6,711 nucleotides of DNA from Bacillota bacterium (GTDB lineage Bacteria; Bacillota; Negativicutes; Sporomusales; UBA7701). Made by a program: the position numbers and the translations under genes. Position 1 is the first letter of the stretch; every line of letters begins with the position of its first letter. This document shows positions 1 to 5,347 of the stretch, one piece after another. The notes below the pieces were generated by a model that was not told where the DNA came from, ran no database searches, and saw nothing but the letters and a program-made list of their open reading frames with translations. The stretch covers positions 1-6,711 of the forward strand of contig JAEZLU010000153.1 of the NCBI GenBank assembly GCA_023415075.1, in the 5' to 3' direction.

Positions 1-434
1 CGGACCACCGGTATGCCCAGCCGCTGTCCGAGCAGCGCGTCATTAATTGTCAGCCCGGCCTTTTCGGCCACGTCGGCCATGTTGAGGGCCAGCACCACCG
101 GCCTCTCCAGTTCCAGGATCTGCACCGCCAGGTACAGGTTCCGTTCCAGGTTGGATGTATCTAAAATATTTACGATAATATCAGGTTTTTCCTCAATAAT
201 CACCTTGCGGGCCACCAGTTCGTCGAGCGAATGGGCCGTAAGGCTGTACGTGCCCGGCAGATCGACGAGCAGCAGCTCTTTGCCGTCGTAGCGGCGGAAG
301 CCTTCCCGCCTTTCCACCGTGACCCCGGCGTAGTTGCCCACATGCTGGCGGGCCCCGGTTATGTTATTGAATATAGTCGTCTTGCCTGAATTGGGATTCC
401 CGGCCAAAGCCACCGTCAAACTCGAAGCTGACAT
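1..434 (-). CDS. feoB: Ferrous iron transport protein B, N-terminal part (cut by window edge)
   Basis: FeoB is the inner-membrane Fe(II) permease. Its cytosolic N-terminal G domain binds GTP and is followed by a guanine-dissociation-inhibitor domain and a polytopic membrane domain. Only the first 144 codons are visible, all within the G domain. They show G1 GNPNSGKT (residues 12-19), G2 GVTVE (37-41), G3 DLPG (58-61) followed by TYSL, and G4 NMAD (118-121). Family members are usually 600-800 residues, so most of the protein lies off the left edge; nothing indicates a broken gene. The ATG at 434-432 is preceded by a clear GGGAGG ribosome binding site (441-446), six bases or so away. It lies 79 bases downstream of feoA with no promoter seen between, so the two are probably co-transcribed under the Fur sites upstream of feoA. 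The identification is secure from the G motifs and the feoA neighbour. Confidence 0.96.
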   Translation of the reverse strand, partial: MSASSLTVALAGNPNSGKTTIFNNITGARQHVGNYAGVTVERREGFRRYDGKELLLVDLPGTYSLTAHSLDELVARKVIIEEKPDIIVNILDTSNLERNLYLAVQILELERPVVLALNMADVAEKAGLTINDALLGQRLGIPVV

Positions 435-513
435 TATAAAACCTCCCTGCTGTACAGTCTCAAACCACTTTGCTGTTGGCTCCCGCCACACCTGCGCTGC
501 CTGGCCCTCAAAA

Positions 514-744
514 TCAGCCCACCTGTACTTCGATCAGGGCCGCTTCCGATTTTCGCAGCGAGAGGTTGAAGTTTTTTACCTTAATCTCCATCGGATCGCC
601 GAGCGGGGCTAATTTCAGCACATGTATCCTGCTGCCGGCGATAATGCCCATGTCCATGATCCGGCGTTTCACCGGCCCGTCTCCTGTCACCTTCGTCACC
701 ACCGCCGCTTCGCCGGGGTTTATCTGATTTAGTGTTTTATTCAT
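514..744 (-). CDS. feoA: Ferrous iron transport protein A
   Basis: This small cytosolic SH3-like protein works with FeoB in Fe(II) uptake, probably by binding or regulating it. The 76-residue product has the usual FeoA length and family pattern: a DMG turn (residues 31-33), a hydrophobic strand pair, the PLGDP motif (47-51) and an LRKSEA stretch (63-68) near the C-terminus. It is a single-domain version without fusion. The start at 744 is the only in-frame start nearby. Upstream lies a GGGGATGAGAG purine stretch that can serve as a rather weak ribosome binding site. It is the first gene of the feoAB unit and lies 161 bases downstream of the porin-like gene. A near-consensus Fur box (769-783) lies 25 bases upstream of the start and a second one at 841-855, so repression by Fe(II)-Fur is expected. 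Confidence 0.95.
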   Translation of the reverse strand: MNKTLNQINPGEAAVVTKVTGDGPVKRRIMDMGIIAGSRIHVLKLAPLGDPMEIKVKNFNLSLRKSEAALIEVQVG

Positions 745-768
745 TCTCTCATCCCCATCATGCTTATT

Positions 769-783
769 TGATAACCGTTCTCA
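769..783. promoter_or_regulatory. Fur box 1, proximal to feoA
   Basis: TGATAACCGTTCTCA is an inverted repeat of two 7-base arms around one central base. It matches 11 or 12 of the 14 arm positions of the 7-1-7 Fur consensus TGATAAT-N-ATTATCA, and six of the seven arm pairs are self-complementary. It lies 24 bases before the feoA start codon, just downstream of a possible promoter, the expected place for a repressor site. Its TTCTCA end is shared with both other Fur boxes in this window. Confidence 0.8.
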
Positions 784-793
784 CCAATTTGCC

Positions 794-823
794 AAAATAA
801 AAGCTTGTTTGCCATCTTGGCAA
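794..823 (-). promoter_or_regulatory. Possible feoA promoter overlapping a TTGCCA inverted repeat
   Basis: Read on the minus strand, TTGCCA (823-818; five of six bases of the -35 consensus) is followed after 18 bases by TATTTT (799-794; four of six of the -10 consensus). This would put the transcript start near 787, directly before Fur box 1. The -35 element is one arm of a perfect inverted repeat, TTGCCA-AGA-TGGCAA. An exact TTGACA also occurs at 839-834, beside Fur box 2, but no fitting -10 lies downstream of it. The assignment is tentative. Confidence 0.35.
809..823. repeat. Perfect inverted repeat TTGCCA-N3-TGGCAA in the feoA upstream region
   Basis: Plus strand reads TTGCCATCTTGGCAA: two perfect 6-base arms around three bases. 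A third copy of TTGCCA, in the same orientation as the left arm, lies at 789-794, exactly 20 bases (about two helical turns) from the arm at 809. The arrangement looks like an operator for a dimeric regulator other than Fur, placed between the two Fur boxes. The regulator is not known. A DtxR/MntR-type protein is possible, since some such sites contain TTTGCC half-sites. Confidence 0.45.
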
Positions 824-840
824 TAAGCACAGTTGTCAAA

Positions 841-855
841 CGATAATCATTCTCA
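841..855. promoter_or_regulatory. Fur box 2, distal site upstream of feoA
   Basis: CGATAATCATTCTCA matches 12 of the 14 arm positions of the 7-1-7 Fur consensus; the mismatches are the first base and the C in the right arm. It lies 96 bases before the feoA start codon and about 50 bases after the stop of the upstream porin-like gene, so it more likely serves feoAB than the porin. Its centre is 72 bases from that of Fur box 1, close to seven helical turns. Confidence 0.75.
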
Positions 856-864
856 TCAACATGC

Positions 865-897
865 AAAAAAATACGCTGCCCTGCGATAATTTCCAGG
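865..897 (-). terminator. Weak terminator-like element after the porin-like gene
   Basis: On the minus strand, a short stem (CCTG at 897-894 pairing with CAGG at 883-880) is followed after nine bases by a run of seven T (871-865). The stem is only about four pairs and does not abut the T run, so this is at best a weak intrinsic terminator. If it is leaky or absent, transcripts from the upstream promoter would continue into feoAB. Confidence 0.25.
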
Positions 898-905
898 TCT
901 TTCTG

Positions 906-1859
906 CTAGAATGTATAGCTCATTTTCGCTTCGAACTTGGCGTTCTTCTTGCCGTCGCTTATCTGCTGCTGATCCTTGTATACGACCTCAAGGTTGGCCG
1001 CCTCGCTCACTTTATGGGTAAGCGTATAATAAAAGCCTTTGTTGTCGCTGTCGAACTCGCTCTGCCCGCCAATGGAACCGGCCGCTTCCATCCTGAAGGC
1101 GATCAGGGAAAGCGCGGTCGTGCCGTTAAAGTCGTAGGTCCAGTTCAGCACATAACCTTTGTTGTCAACACTCCGGCTCGACTTCGTATACTGGGCGGCG
1201 AAGCTGTGCTTGTCGAACCCGTATTTCCCGTCGACCGCCCAGTGATTGGTGCTGCCGGCAGCCTCGTTCTGATAGCGGCCCAGCGTAAGGCCCCAGTTCA
1301 ACTTCTCCGTAGGGCTGTAGCCGGTGCGGACGGCATAAATTTTGCCGCGCGGATTGCCGGCCTCGTTGTCTTCGCGTACCGCGTAGGCCGAGACCTCCAC
1401 TGCTCCTACCTGGCCGGTTACGGTGAGTCCGTCGACCAGGGCGTGTTTGCCGACCTTCTCGTCATTGCGTTTGTACAAAAGGTCCTCGGTGCCGATTGTC
1501 ATATCTTGACGGCCGAGCTTGTAGGTGAGGCCACCGGCTTTATAGATCAAGCCAAATTGGTCCAGCGCGGCCACCGACCTGGTATTTTCGGCGTAGGCGG
1601 CGGTGTTGAAATCAGCCAAAGCCGGCTGAGTTGCATATTGGGCCCCCAGGCGGGTGTACAGCGACAAGCCCGAACCCAGTTCCTTCTCAAGATTGAGTTT
1701 CAATGTCGACATTGTGCCAGAGACGGCAGGATCGCCCTGAGCGGTATCCCGTTCGTACTTTACGGTTACTTCGCCGGTAATTTTGACGTCTTCGGCGTGG
1801 GCGGCCGGCGCCGCAAAAAGACTGAGCCCGGCAAGCAGCATCGCGATTCCCTTTTTCAT
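906..1859 (-). CDS. Outer-membrane beta-barrel porin-like protein in the feo locus
   Basis: This encodes a predicted outer-membrane barrel of 317 residues. It starts with a typical signal peptide: MKK, a hydrophobic stretch through residue 18, and a likely cleavage after AHA (residue 22). The roughly 295-residue mature protein consists of alternating polar and hydrophobic strands rich in Tyr, Gly, Thr and Asn. It ends in the aromatic beta-signal AKMSYTF with terminal Phe, as recognised by the BAM machinery. There is no cysteine, no SLH domain of the OmpM type, and no TonB box or plug domain, so it looks like a diffusion channel rather than an active receptor. The ribosome binding site AAAGGGTGG precedes the ATG. 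It lies 25 bases after the Cys-rich protein gene and is probably co-transcribed with it under Fur. I infer that it admits Fe(II) or a small iron complex to the periplasm for FeoB. The exact family is not certain. Confidence 0.85.
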   Translation of the reverse strand: MKKGIAMLLAGLSLFAAPAAHAEDVKITGEVTVKYERDTAQGDPAVSGTMSTLKLNLEKELGSGLSLYTRLGAQYATQPALADFNTAAYAENTRSVAALDQFGLIYKAGGLTYKLGRQDMTIGTEDLLYKRNDEKVGKHALVDGLTVTGQVGAVEVSAYAVREDNEAGNPRGKIYAVRTGYSPTEKLNWGLTLGRYQNEAAGSTNHWAVDGKYGFDKHSFAAQYTKSSRSVDNKGYVLNWTYDFNGTTALSLIAFRMEAAGSIGGQSEFDSDNKGFYYTLTHKVSEAANLEVVYKDQQQISDGKKNAKFEAKMSYTF

Positions 1860-1884
1860 AAATCCACCCTTTCGAAAGTCTGCA

Positions 1885-2049
1885 CTATTTACTCGAATTA
1901 CCCGGCTTCGAATGGCAGCAGCCGGAAGCTGGGCAAGAACCCGAACTGCCGCAGTTGCATTCGCTTTTGCCGCTGACGCTTCGCCAAATCACATAAAACA
2001 CATAACCCAGCGCCGCCAGACCTATCAATGACAAAACTAGCGTGTCCAT
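1885..2049 (-). CDS. FeoB-associated Cys-rich membrane protein
   Basis: This 54-residue protein has one N-terminal membrane segment (about residues 3-22, from LVLSLIGLAALG to YVFYVI). It is followed by a short basic linker and a cysteine-rich tail with C31, C33, C39, C44, C45 and H46 in the pattern CxC-x5-C-x4-CCH. Length, topology and feo context match the small FeoB-associated Cys-rich membrane proteins common in Firmicutes. These may hand over or sense iron at FeoB, but their function has not been settled. The start is supported by an excellent GGAGG (2056-2060) six bases from the ATG. It lies 23 bases after the DUF2325 gene and 25 before the porin-like gene, so all three likely share one transcript. 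Here the gene is separated from feoB by the porin and feoA, whereas it often sits directly beside feoB. Confidence 0.85.
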   Translation of the reverse strand: MDTLVLSLIGLAALGYVFYVIWRSVSGKSECNCGSSGSCPASGCCHSKPGNSSK

Positions 2050-2072
2050 TTTTCCCCTCCTTTACGTTACTT

Positions 2073-2360
2073 CTAGATTACCTTGCTCTCCCGAAGTTTT
2101 TCTTCCACATGCCGCCAGGATCGTTTGGCAAAAACCAGCGGGATAGCCCGGGCTTTGGCGATTGTCTTCACATTCTTGGCCATACCGTGATTTACATAGT
2201 CGGTCAACACCAGCACAAAGGCCGTGGCTTTGGGCAAAGATAGCTTAGTCTTGTCCATGGCCTTGCGGCCGGAAATATGGACAAGGTCGGTAACCCCGAG
2301 CGCGTATAAATTCTTTTCCAGTCCGCCGAGAAAATCGCCGCCAACCACCACAACTGACAT
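2073..2360 (-). CDS. DUF2325 domain protein, first gene of the Fur-regulated unit
   Basis: This small cytosolic protein of 95 residues covers a single DUF2325 domain. Visible family features are the N-terminal strand with a glycine turn VVVVGGDFLGG (residues 3-13), a central VLVLTDYVNHGM segment with D54 and H58 (the conserved D-x-V-x-H pattern), and a C-terminal AIPLVFAKRSW segment (72-82). The fold is presumably a small alpha/beta domain; the biochemical role is unknown. The start at 2360 is chosen because GGAAGGGGG (2374-2366) lies five bases upstream and the domain begins right there. A longer reading from 2438 would begin inside the Fur box, upstream of any sensible ribosome binding site. 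It heads the DUF2325-Cys-rich-porin unit behind a strong promoter with a Fur box at the start of transcription. That ties this otherwise uncharacterised family to iron supply in this organism. Confidence 0.85.
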   Translation of the reverse strand: MSVVVVGGDFLGGLEKNLYALGVTDLVHISGRKAMDKTKLSLPKATAFVLVLTDYVNHGMAKNVKTIAKARAIPLVFAKRSWRHVEEKLRESKVI

Positions 2361-2422
2361 ATACGCCCCCTTCCAAGCCTTCGGCGCTGTTTTGCCGGAT
2401 TCGGCCGTTAAGCTTATTATAT

Positions 2423-2437
2423 TGAGAACGATTCTCA
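2423..2437. promoter_or_regulatory. Fur box 3, at the transcription start of the DUF2325-porin unit
   Basis: TGAGAACGATTCTCA is an inverted repeat around one base, with six of seven arm pairs complementary and 11 of 14 arm positions matching the 7-1-7 Fur consensus. On the minus strand it begins eight bases downstream of the TATAAT element, so bound Fur would cover the start of transcription. This is the clearest operator-promoter arrangement in the window. Confidence 0.85.
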
Positions 2438-2444
2438 TTTATAT

Positions 2445-2471
2445 ATTATACCAAAGCCCTTTATCTGTCAA
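2445..2471 (-). promoter_or_regulatory. Promoter of the DUF2325-Cys-rich-porin unit
   Basis: On the minus strand a perfect TTGACA (2471-2466) precedes a perfect TATAAT (2450-2445), which carries the extended -10 TG motif (TGG-TATAAT). The 15-base spacer is shorter than ideal, which the extended -10 may offset. A shifted TAATAT would give a 17-base spacer. Transcription should start near 2438, immediately before Fur box 3, leaving a leader of about 77 bases before the DUF2325 start codon. Confidence 0.75.
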
Positions 2472-2496
2472 GAAGTACCACACAGATTTTCTGTTC

Positions 2497-2520
2497 TGTT
2501 TTTTAGACCAAGAAAAAACA
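2497..2520. repeat. AT-rich inverted repeat upstream of glcF
   Basis: TGTTTTTT (2497-2504) and AAAAAACA (2513-2520) form a perfect 8-base inverted repeat around an 8-base centre. It lies about 180 bases before glcF and 25 bases upstream of the -35 of the divergent promoter. It could be a regulator site or only a product of AT-rich composition. It lacks the GC-rich stem of an intrinsic terminator. Confidence 0.3.
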
Positions 2521-2685
2521 CGCTTTAACCGGCATCACGGAAAAAGTATATCGCTATCGCTTTTTGCTCTGGCATTTGGCTCTAATTTTCAGAAAAGTAC
2601 AAACAAAGCGCTGGGAAAATTAGTTAAATGCGCATACAATAAAATTGATTTCAACCTTAGGACGAAAGAGCCGGTCAATAATACT

Positions 2686-2694
2686 GGGGGAGGT
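2686..2694 (+). promoter_or_regulatory. Ribosome binding site that fixes the GTG start of glcF
   Basis: GGGGGAGGT lies six bases before the GTG at 2701. The frame is open far upstream without a stop, but no other in-frame start has a comparable ribosome binding site. The homologous protein sequence also begins just after this point. Confidence 0.8.
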
Positions 2695-2700
2695 ATTGCA

Positions 2701-3945
2701 GTGGGAGGTTTGGCTGACTTATATGAAATGCTGAACAGGTGCAACAAGTGTGGCTTTTGCCATGCGGCCTGCAAGAGTTACAAGTCCAACCTCGGCGAGA
2801 CCATGGTGGCCCGTGGCCGGGTCCAGTTGATAAAAGCTGTGGTTGACGGCAACCTCGAACCTAACGCTGATTATGAAGCCGCCATTAACAGCTGTCTCTT
2901 GTGTGGCGAATGCGCCATAGCCTGCCCTAGCGGCGTCAAGGCCAACGAACTCGTTTTGGCGGCCCGCCGCGAGCTTAAAAAACGCCAAGGTATTTCCGGC
3001 CTGGCAAAGTCGCAGGCGCTGAAAACCTTGGCAAGTCCCCGAAGACTTGGCTTGGCCTTCAAATCCCTGAAAACCTTCCGCCACCTTGTGCTTGACAAGA
3101 TCGACGGCCTGGATTCTTTCCGCGGCATCGACATCAAAGGCCTGCCGGTCAATGACAAGCCGTTCCTGGAGCAGGTTCCTGCGGTCTGCGGGACAGCTGA
3201 CGCCCAAAGGAGGGTGGCTTTCTTCACCGGCTGCATGCTTAACCACACCCTCGGCCACACCGGCCACTCGGTAATAGCCGTGCTGAACAAATTCGGCTGT
3301 GAGGTGGTTGTGCCGAAGGATCAGGGCTGCTGCGGCCTGCCCCAGTACGCTTACGGCGACTTCGAAACCGCCAAACGGCTTGCCAAACTCACCATAGATC
3401 GGTTTGCCGGCGAAAAGGTCGAAGCCGTGATCTCCGCCTGCGCCACCTGCGGTTCGATGCTCAAAGAGGAATATCGGAAGCTCTTCGCCGACGAACCGGC
3501 TTACTTGCCGAAAGTTGAAGAATTCGCCGGTAAGGTCCGCGAATTCTCCCAGTTTCTCGCGCGTGACCTCAAGGGGGCCGGCAGCCATTTGCGGCCGTTA
3601 ATCCCGGTGAAGGTTACCTACCACGATCCCTGTCACATGGTCCGCTACCAAAAGCTTACCCAGCCGCCGCGCGAGTTGCTCAAAAGCATACCCCGCCTGC
3701 AGTTCGTCGAAATGAAGGAAGCCGACCGCTGCTGCGGCGCCGCCGGTTTGGTCCAGGCCTTCTATCCCGACGAGGCCAACGATATCACCAGGCAAAAAAT
3801 CGCCAATATCGAAAACAGCGGCGCCGATGTCGTCGTCACCACCTGCCCGGCTTGCATCCACCGTATTCAGGGGGCCCTGAACCTGGCAGGCGGGCGGCAA
3901 AAAGTGGTTCATCTTGCGGATATGCTGGCCAAGGCCTGCCGTTGA
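2701..3945 (+). CDS. glcF: Glycolate / D-2-hydroxyacid dehydrogenase iron-sulfur subunit (GlcF type)
   Basis: GlcF is the electron-transfer subunit that accepts electrons from the FAD subunits and passes them on, probably to the quinone pool at the membrane. The 414-residue product is of usual length. It has two [4Fe-4S] motifs, C14-x2-C17-x2-C20-x3-C24 and C65-x2-C68-x2-C71-x3-C75-P. Two cysteine-rich CCG domains follow: the first with C178, the CCG at 210-212 and C247-x2-C250; the second with HDPCH around C311, the CCG at 344-346 and C382-P-A-C385. All expected cysteines are present. It begins with GTG behind a strong ribosome binding site and leads a glcF-glcE-glcD operon. LutA and other CCG-domain oxidase subunits share this architecture, so the substrate (glycolate, D-lactate or another D-2-hydroxyacid) cannot be fixed from this protein; the two flavoprotein neighbours favour the GlcDEF type. 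Confidence 0.9.
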   Translation: MGGLADLYEMLNRCNKCGFCHAACKSYKSNLGETMVARGRVQLIKAVVDGNLEPNADYEAAINSCLLCGECAIACPSGVKANELVLAARRELKKRQGISGLAKSQALKTLASPRRLGLAFKSLKTFRHLVLDKIDGLDSFRGIDIKGLPVNDKPFLEQVPAVCGTADAQRRVAFFTGCMLNHTLGHTGHSVIAVLNKFGCEVVVPKDQGCCGLPQYAYGDFETAKRLAKLTIDRFAGEKVEAVISACATCGSMLKEEYRKLFADEPAYLPKVEEFAGKVREFSQFLARDLKGAGSHLRPLIPVKVTYHDPCHMVRYQKLTQPPRELLKSIPRLQFVEMKEADRCCGAAGLVQAFYPDEANDITRQKIANIENSGADVVVTTCPACIHRIQGALNLAGGRQKVVHLADMLAKACR

Positions 3946-4004
3946 CCCGCCGGGCCGCCTTGGTCAAAGCCCTCGGTATCATCAACAGGAAAGGGGCCGG
4001 TAAT

Positions 4005-5318
4005 ATGGTTAATGCGACAATTGCCAAGCTCAAAGCACTGGTCGGCGACCAGCATGTAATCGAGTCAGCCGCCGGCATGGCCGAGTTCCTGAAGGGCAAT
4101 GGCCAGCCGCTGGCGGTGGTGCTGCCGGGAAATGCCGCCGAAGTCAGCGGGATCGTCAAATTGGCCAACCAGCTGGATTTAAAGCTTAATGTCGGCGGCA
4201 CCGTCGTCGACAGCAAAATGCTGGATGGCGGCATCGCCCTTGTCATGAAAAGGCTTAACCGGTTGCTGGAAATCGACCGGGAAAATCTGGTGGCCCAGGT
4301 CGAGCCGGGCATGGCCCACAGCGAATTCATCCGCTTGGTTGCCGAAGAAAAGCTGTACTTTCCGGTCGACCCGTACATTGCCGACACCAGTTCGCTCGGC
4401 GGCTGCTTCGCTATTGGCGACGCCGACGCCAAGGCCTTTCAGTACGGGCCGGCGAGAACCTATCTGTTAGGGTTCGAAATTGTGCTGCCGACCGGCGAAA
4501 TCCTTGAGATCGGCAACAAATGCATCAAGAACGTCGCCGGCTACGACTTCATTCACCTGGCAGTCGGCAGCAAGGCCACCCTGGGTATCTTCACCAGGCT
4601 GCTGGTAAAGCTGCTGCCCTCACCGCAGGCCAGAGCCTCCGTGGTCGCCGCCTTCCCGGGGCTGCGCAAGGCGGCGGTGCCTTTGGAAACCCTCATCAGG
4701 CGCAATATCCACCCCACCCGCGTAAGTGCGATGAGCCGGCCACTGGCGGCCGACATCCTCCCCGAGGCGGACGGCCAGTTGGTTATGCTCGCTTTTGAGG
4801 GTTTCCGCGAATCGACGAAAGCGCTTGTCCAGGAGGTGGCGGCCATTTTCGCCCTGGCGGGCGGCAGTGGCGTTACGATTATCGAAGATCCCGACCGCCA
4901 TGACGAGTTGTGGGCCAGATGGCTTGCCGTCAAAGGCAGGCTGAACTGCGGCTACACCACCCAGAACATCGACTTTTCGGTCGGGCCGCTCAGGCTTGTC
5001 CAGTCGCTGGACGCTCTGGAAAAAGTCGCCGGCGCCTCCGCCAAGCTGGCCGCTGTCAACATCGAAGCCCTTATCGGCAACATTCGGCTGGCCTTGGCGG
5101 CCGATACTTCCCCTGAGGAAAAAACAATCCTCAGCGAAAAAGTCAATGCCCTGGCCATGGCTAACGGCGGCAGCGTCGCCGGCTGCCTGGGCACCAGGCT
5201 GACCTGCCAGGCGTATCGCGACGAGGAGATGTGGGCAGCCATCAGCGAACTCCTCCAAACCGTCCGCAACCGCTTTGACCCGCGGGGCGTCATGGCGCCA
5301 GGCGTCACTTTTTCCTGA
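4005..5318 (+). CDS. glcE: FAD-binding subunit, GlcE-like, with degenerate catalytic domain
   Basis: This 437-residue flavoprotein has an N-terminal PCMH-type FAD-binding domain (about residues 30-205) and a C-terminal region like the FAD-oxidase C domain. The segment IKNVAGYDFIHLAVGSKATLG (within 174-194) is typical of GlcE. It departs from GlcD in two ways. The FAD loop, RGAGTNLSGG in the neighbour, reads NVGGTVVDSKMLDGG (62-76). Where GlcD has HAGDGNFH and GEHGIG, it has EALIGNIR (354-361) and GCLGTR (393-398), so the two histidines of the first motif and the Glu-His of the second are gone. It is probably a non-catalytic partner of GlcD in electron transfer or assembly. E. coli GlcE is shorter (about 350 residues), so the retained C-terminal region is notable. 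The ATG follows an AGGAAAGGGG purine stretch, 59 bases after glcF. A longer frame runs upstream into glcF but has no supported start. Confidence 0.8.
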   Translation: MVNATIAKLKALVGDQHVIESAAGMAEFLKGNGQPLAVVLPGNAAEVSGIVKLANQLDLKLNVGGTVVDSKMLDGGIALVMKRLNRLLEIDRENLVAQVEPGMAHSEFIRLVAEEKLYFPVDPYIADTSSLGGCFAIGDADAKAFQYGPARTYLLGFEIVLPTGEILEIGNKCIKNVAGYDFIHLAVGSKATLGIFTRLLVKLLPSPQARASVVAAFPGLRKAAVPLETLIRRNIHPTRVSAMSRPLAADILPEADGQLVMLAFEGFRESTKALVQEVAAIFALAGGSGVTIIEDPDRHDELWARWLAVKGRLNCGYTTQNIDFSVGPLRLVQSLDALEKVAGASAKLAAVNIEALIGNIRLALAADTSPEEKTILSEKVNALAMANGGSVAGCLGTRLTCQAYRDEEMWAAISELLQTVRNRFDPRGVMAPGVTFS

Positions 5319-5347
5319 CCGATCGGCTGCAGAGAGGAGCGTTTAGC

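Larger units (their letters stand above)
2441..2700. other. AT-rich divergent intergenic region between the iron locus and the glc operon
   Basis: These 260 bases separate the minus-strand iron unit from the plus-strand glc operon and are clearly richer in A and T than the genes on either side. The left end carries the DUF2325 promoter. The right end carries the glcF ribosome binding site. A possible -10 for glcF is TACAAT (2635-2640), but I see no convincing -35 in front of it. An AT-rich inverted repeat at 2497-2520 and a smaller one, ACAGA-TTT-TCTGT at 2482-2494, could be operators. No RNA gene or riboswitch is recognisable. Confidence 0.5.

Noticed and set aside
745..762. Overlapping mini-frame ATG-ATG-GGG-ATG ending at the feoA start (leader peptide idea).
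   Set aside because: It codes only about six residues and the purine run is better explained as the feoA ribosome binding site.
861..1976. A 371-codon open frame on the plus strand over the porin-like gene.
   Set aside because: The minus-strand reading has a signal peptide, barrel pattern, beta-signal and ribosome binding site. The plus-strand product has none of these and also runs over the Cys-rich gene.
2361..2438. Longer N-terminus for the DUF2325 protein from an ATG at 2438.
   Set aside because: That ATG lies at the edge of Fur box 3 and about at the transcription start. The downstream ATG at 2360 has a good ribosome binding site and starts at the domain.
2570..2585. TGGCATTTGGCTCT considered as a sigma-54 promoter for glcF.
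   Set aside because: The GC doublet is not at the required distance from the GG, so the -24/-12 pattern fails.
2604..2613. AAAGCGCTGG considered as the core of a CcpA (cre) site before glcF.
   Set aside because: Flanking bases lack the TG and CA required at the outer positions of the cre consensus.
2224..2700. In-frame upstream extension of glcF beginning at an ATG inside the DUF2325 gene.
   Set aside because: The frame happens to lack stops, but it would cross the DUF2325 gene, Fur box 3 and the AT-rich gap. The product there is not protein-like, and the strong ribosome binding site points to GTG 2701.
2719..3588. A 289-codon open frame on the minus strand within glcF.
   Set aside because: It is the antisense shadow of the iron-sulfur protein, whose cysteine motifs are complete on the plus strand.
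3852..4004. Longer N-terminus for the GlcE-like protein overlapping glcF by about 94 bases.
   Set aside because: The extra residues are the shifted reading of glcF, there is no ribosome binding site, and the ATG at 4005 gives a normal N-terminus.
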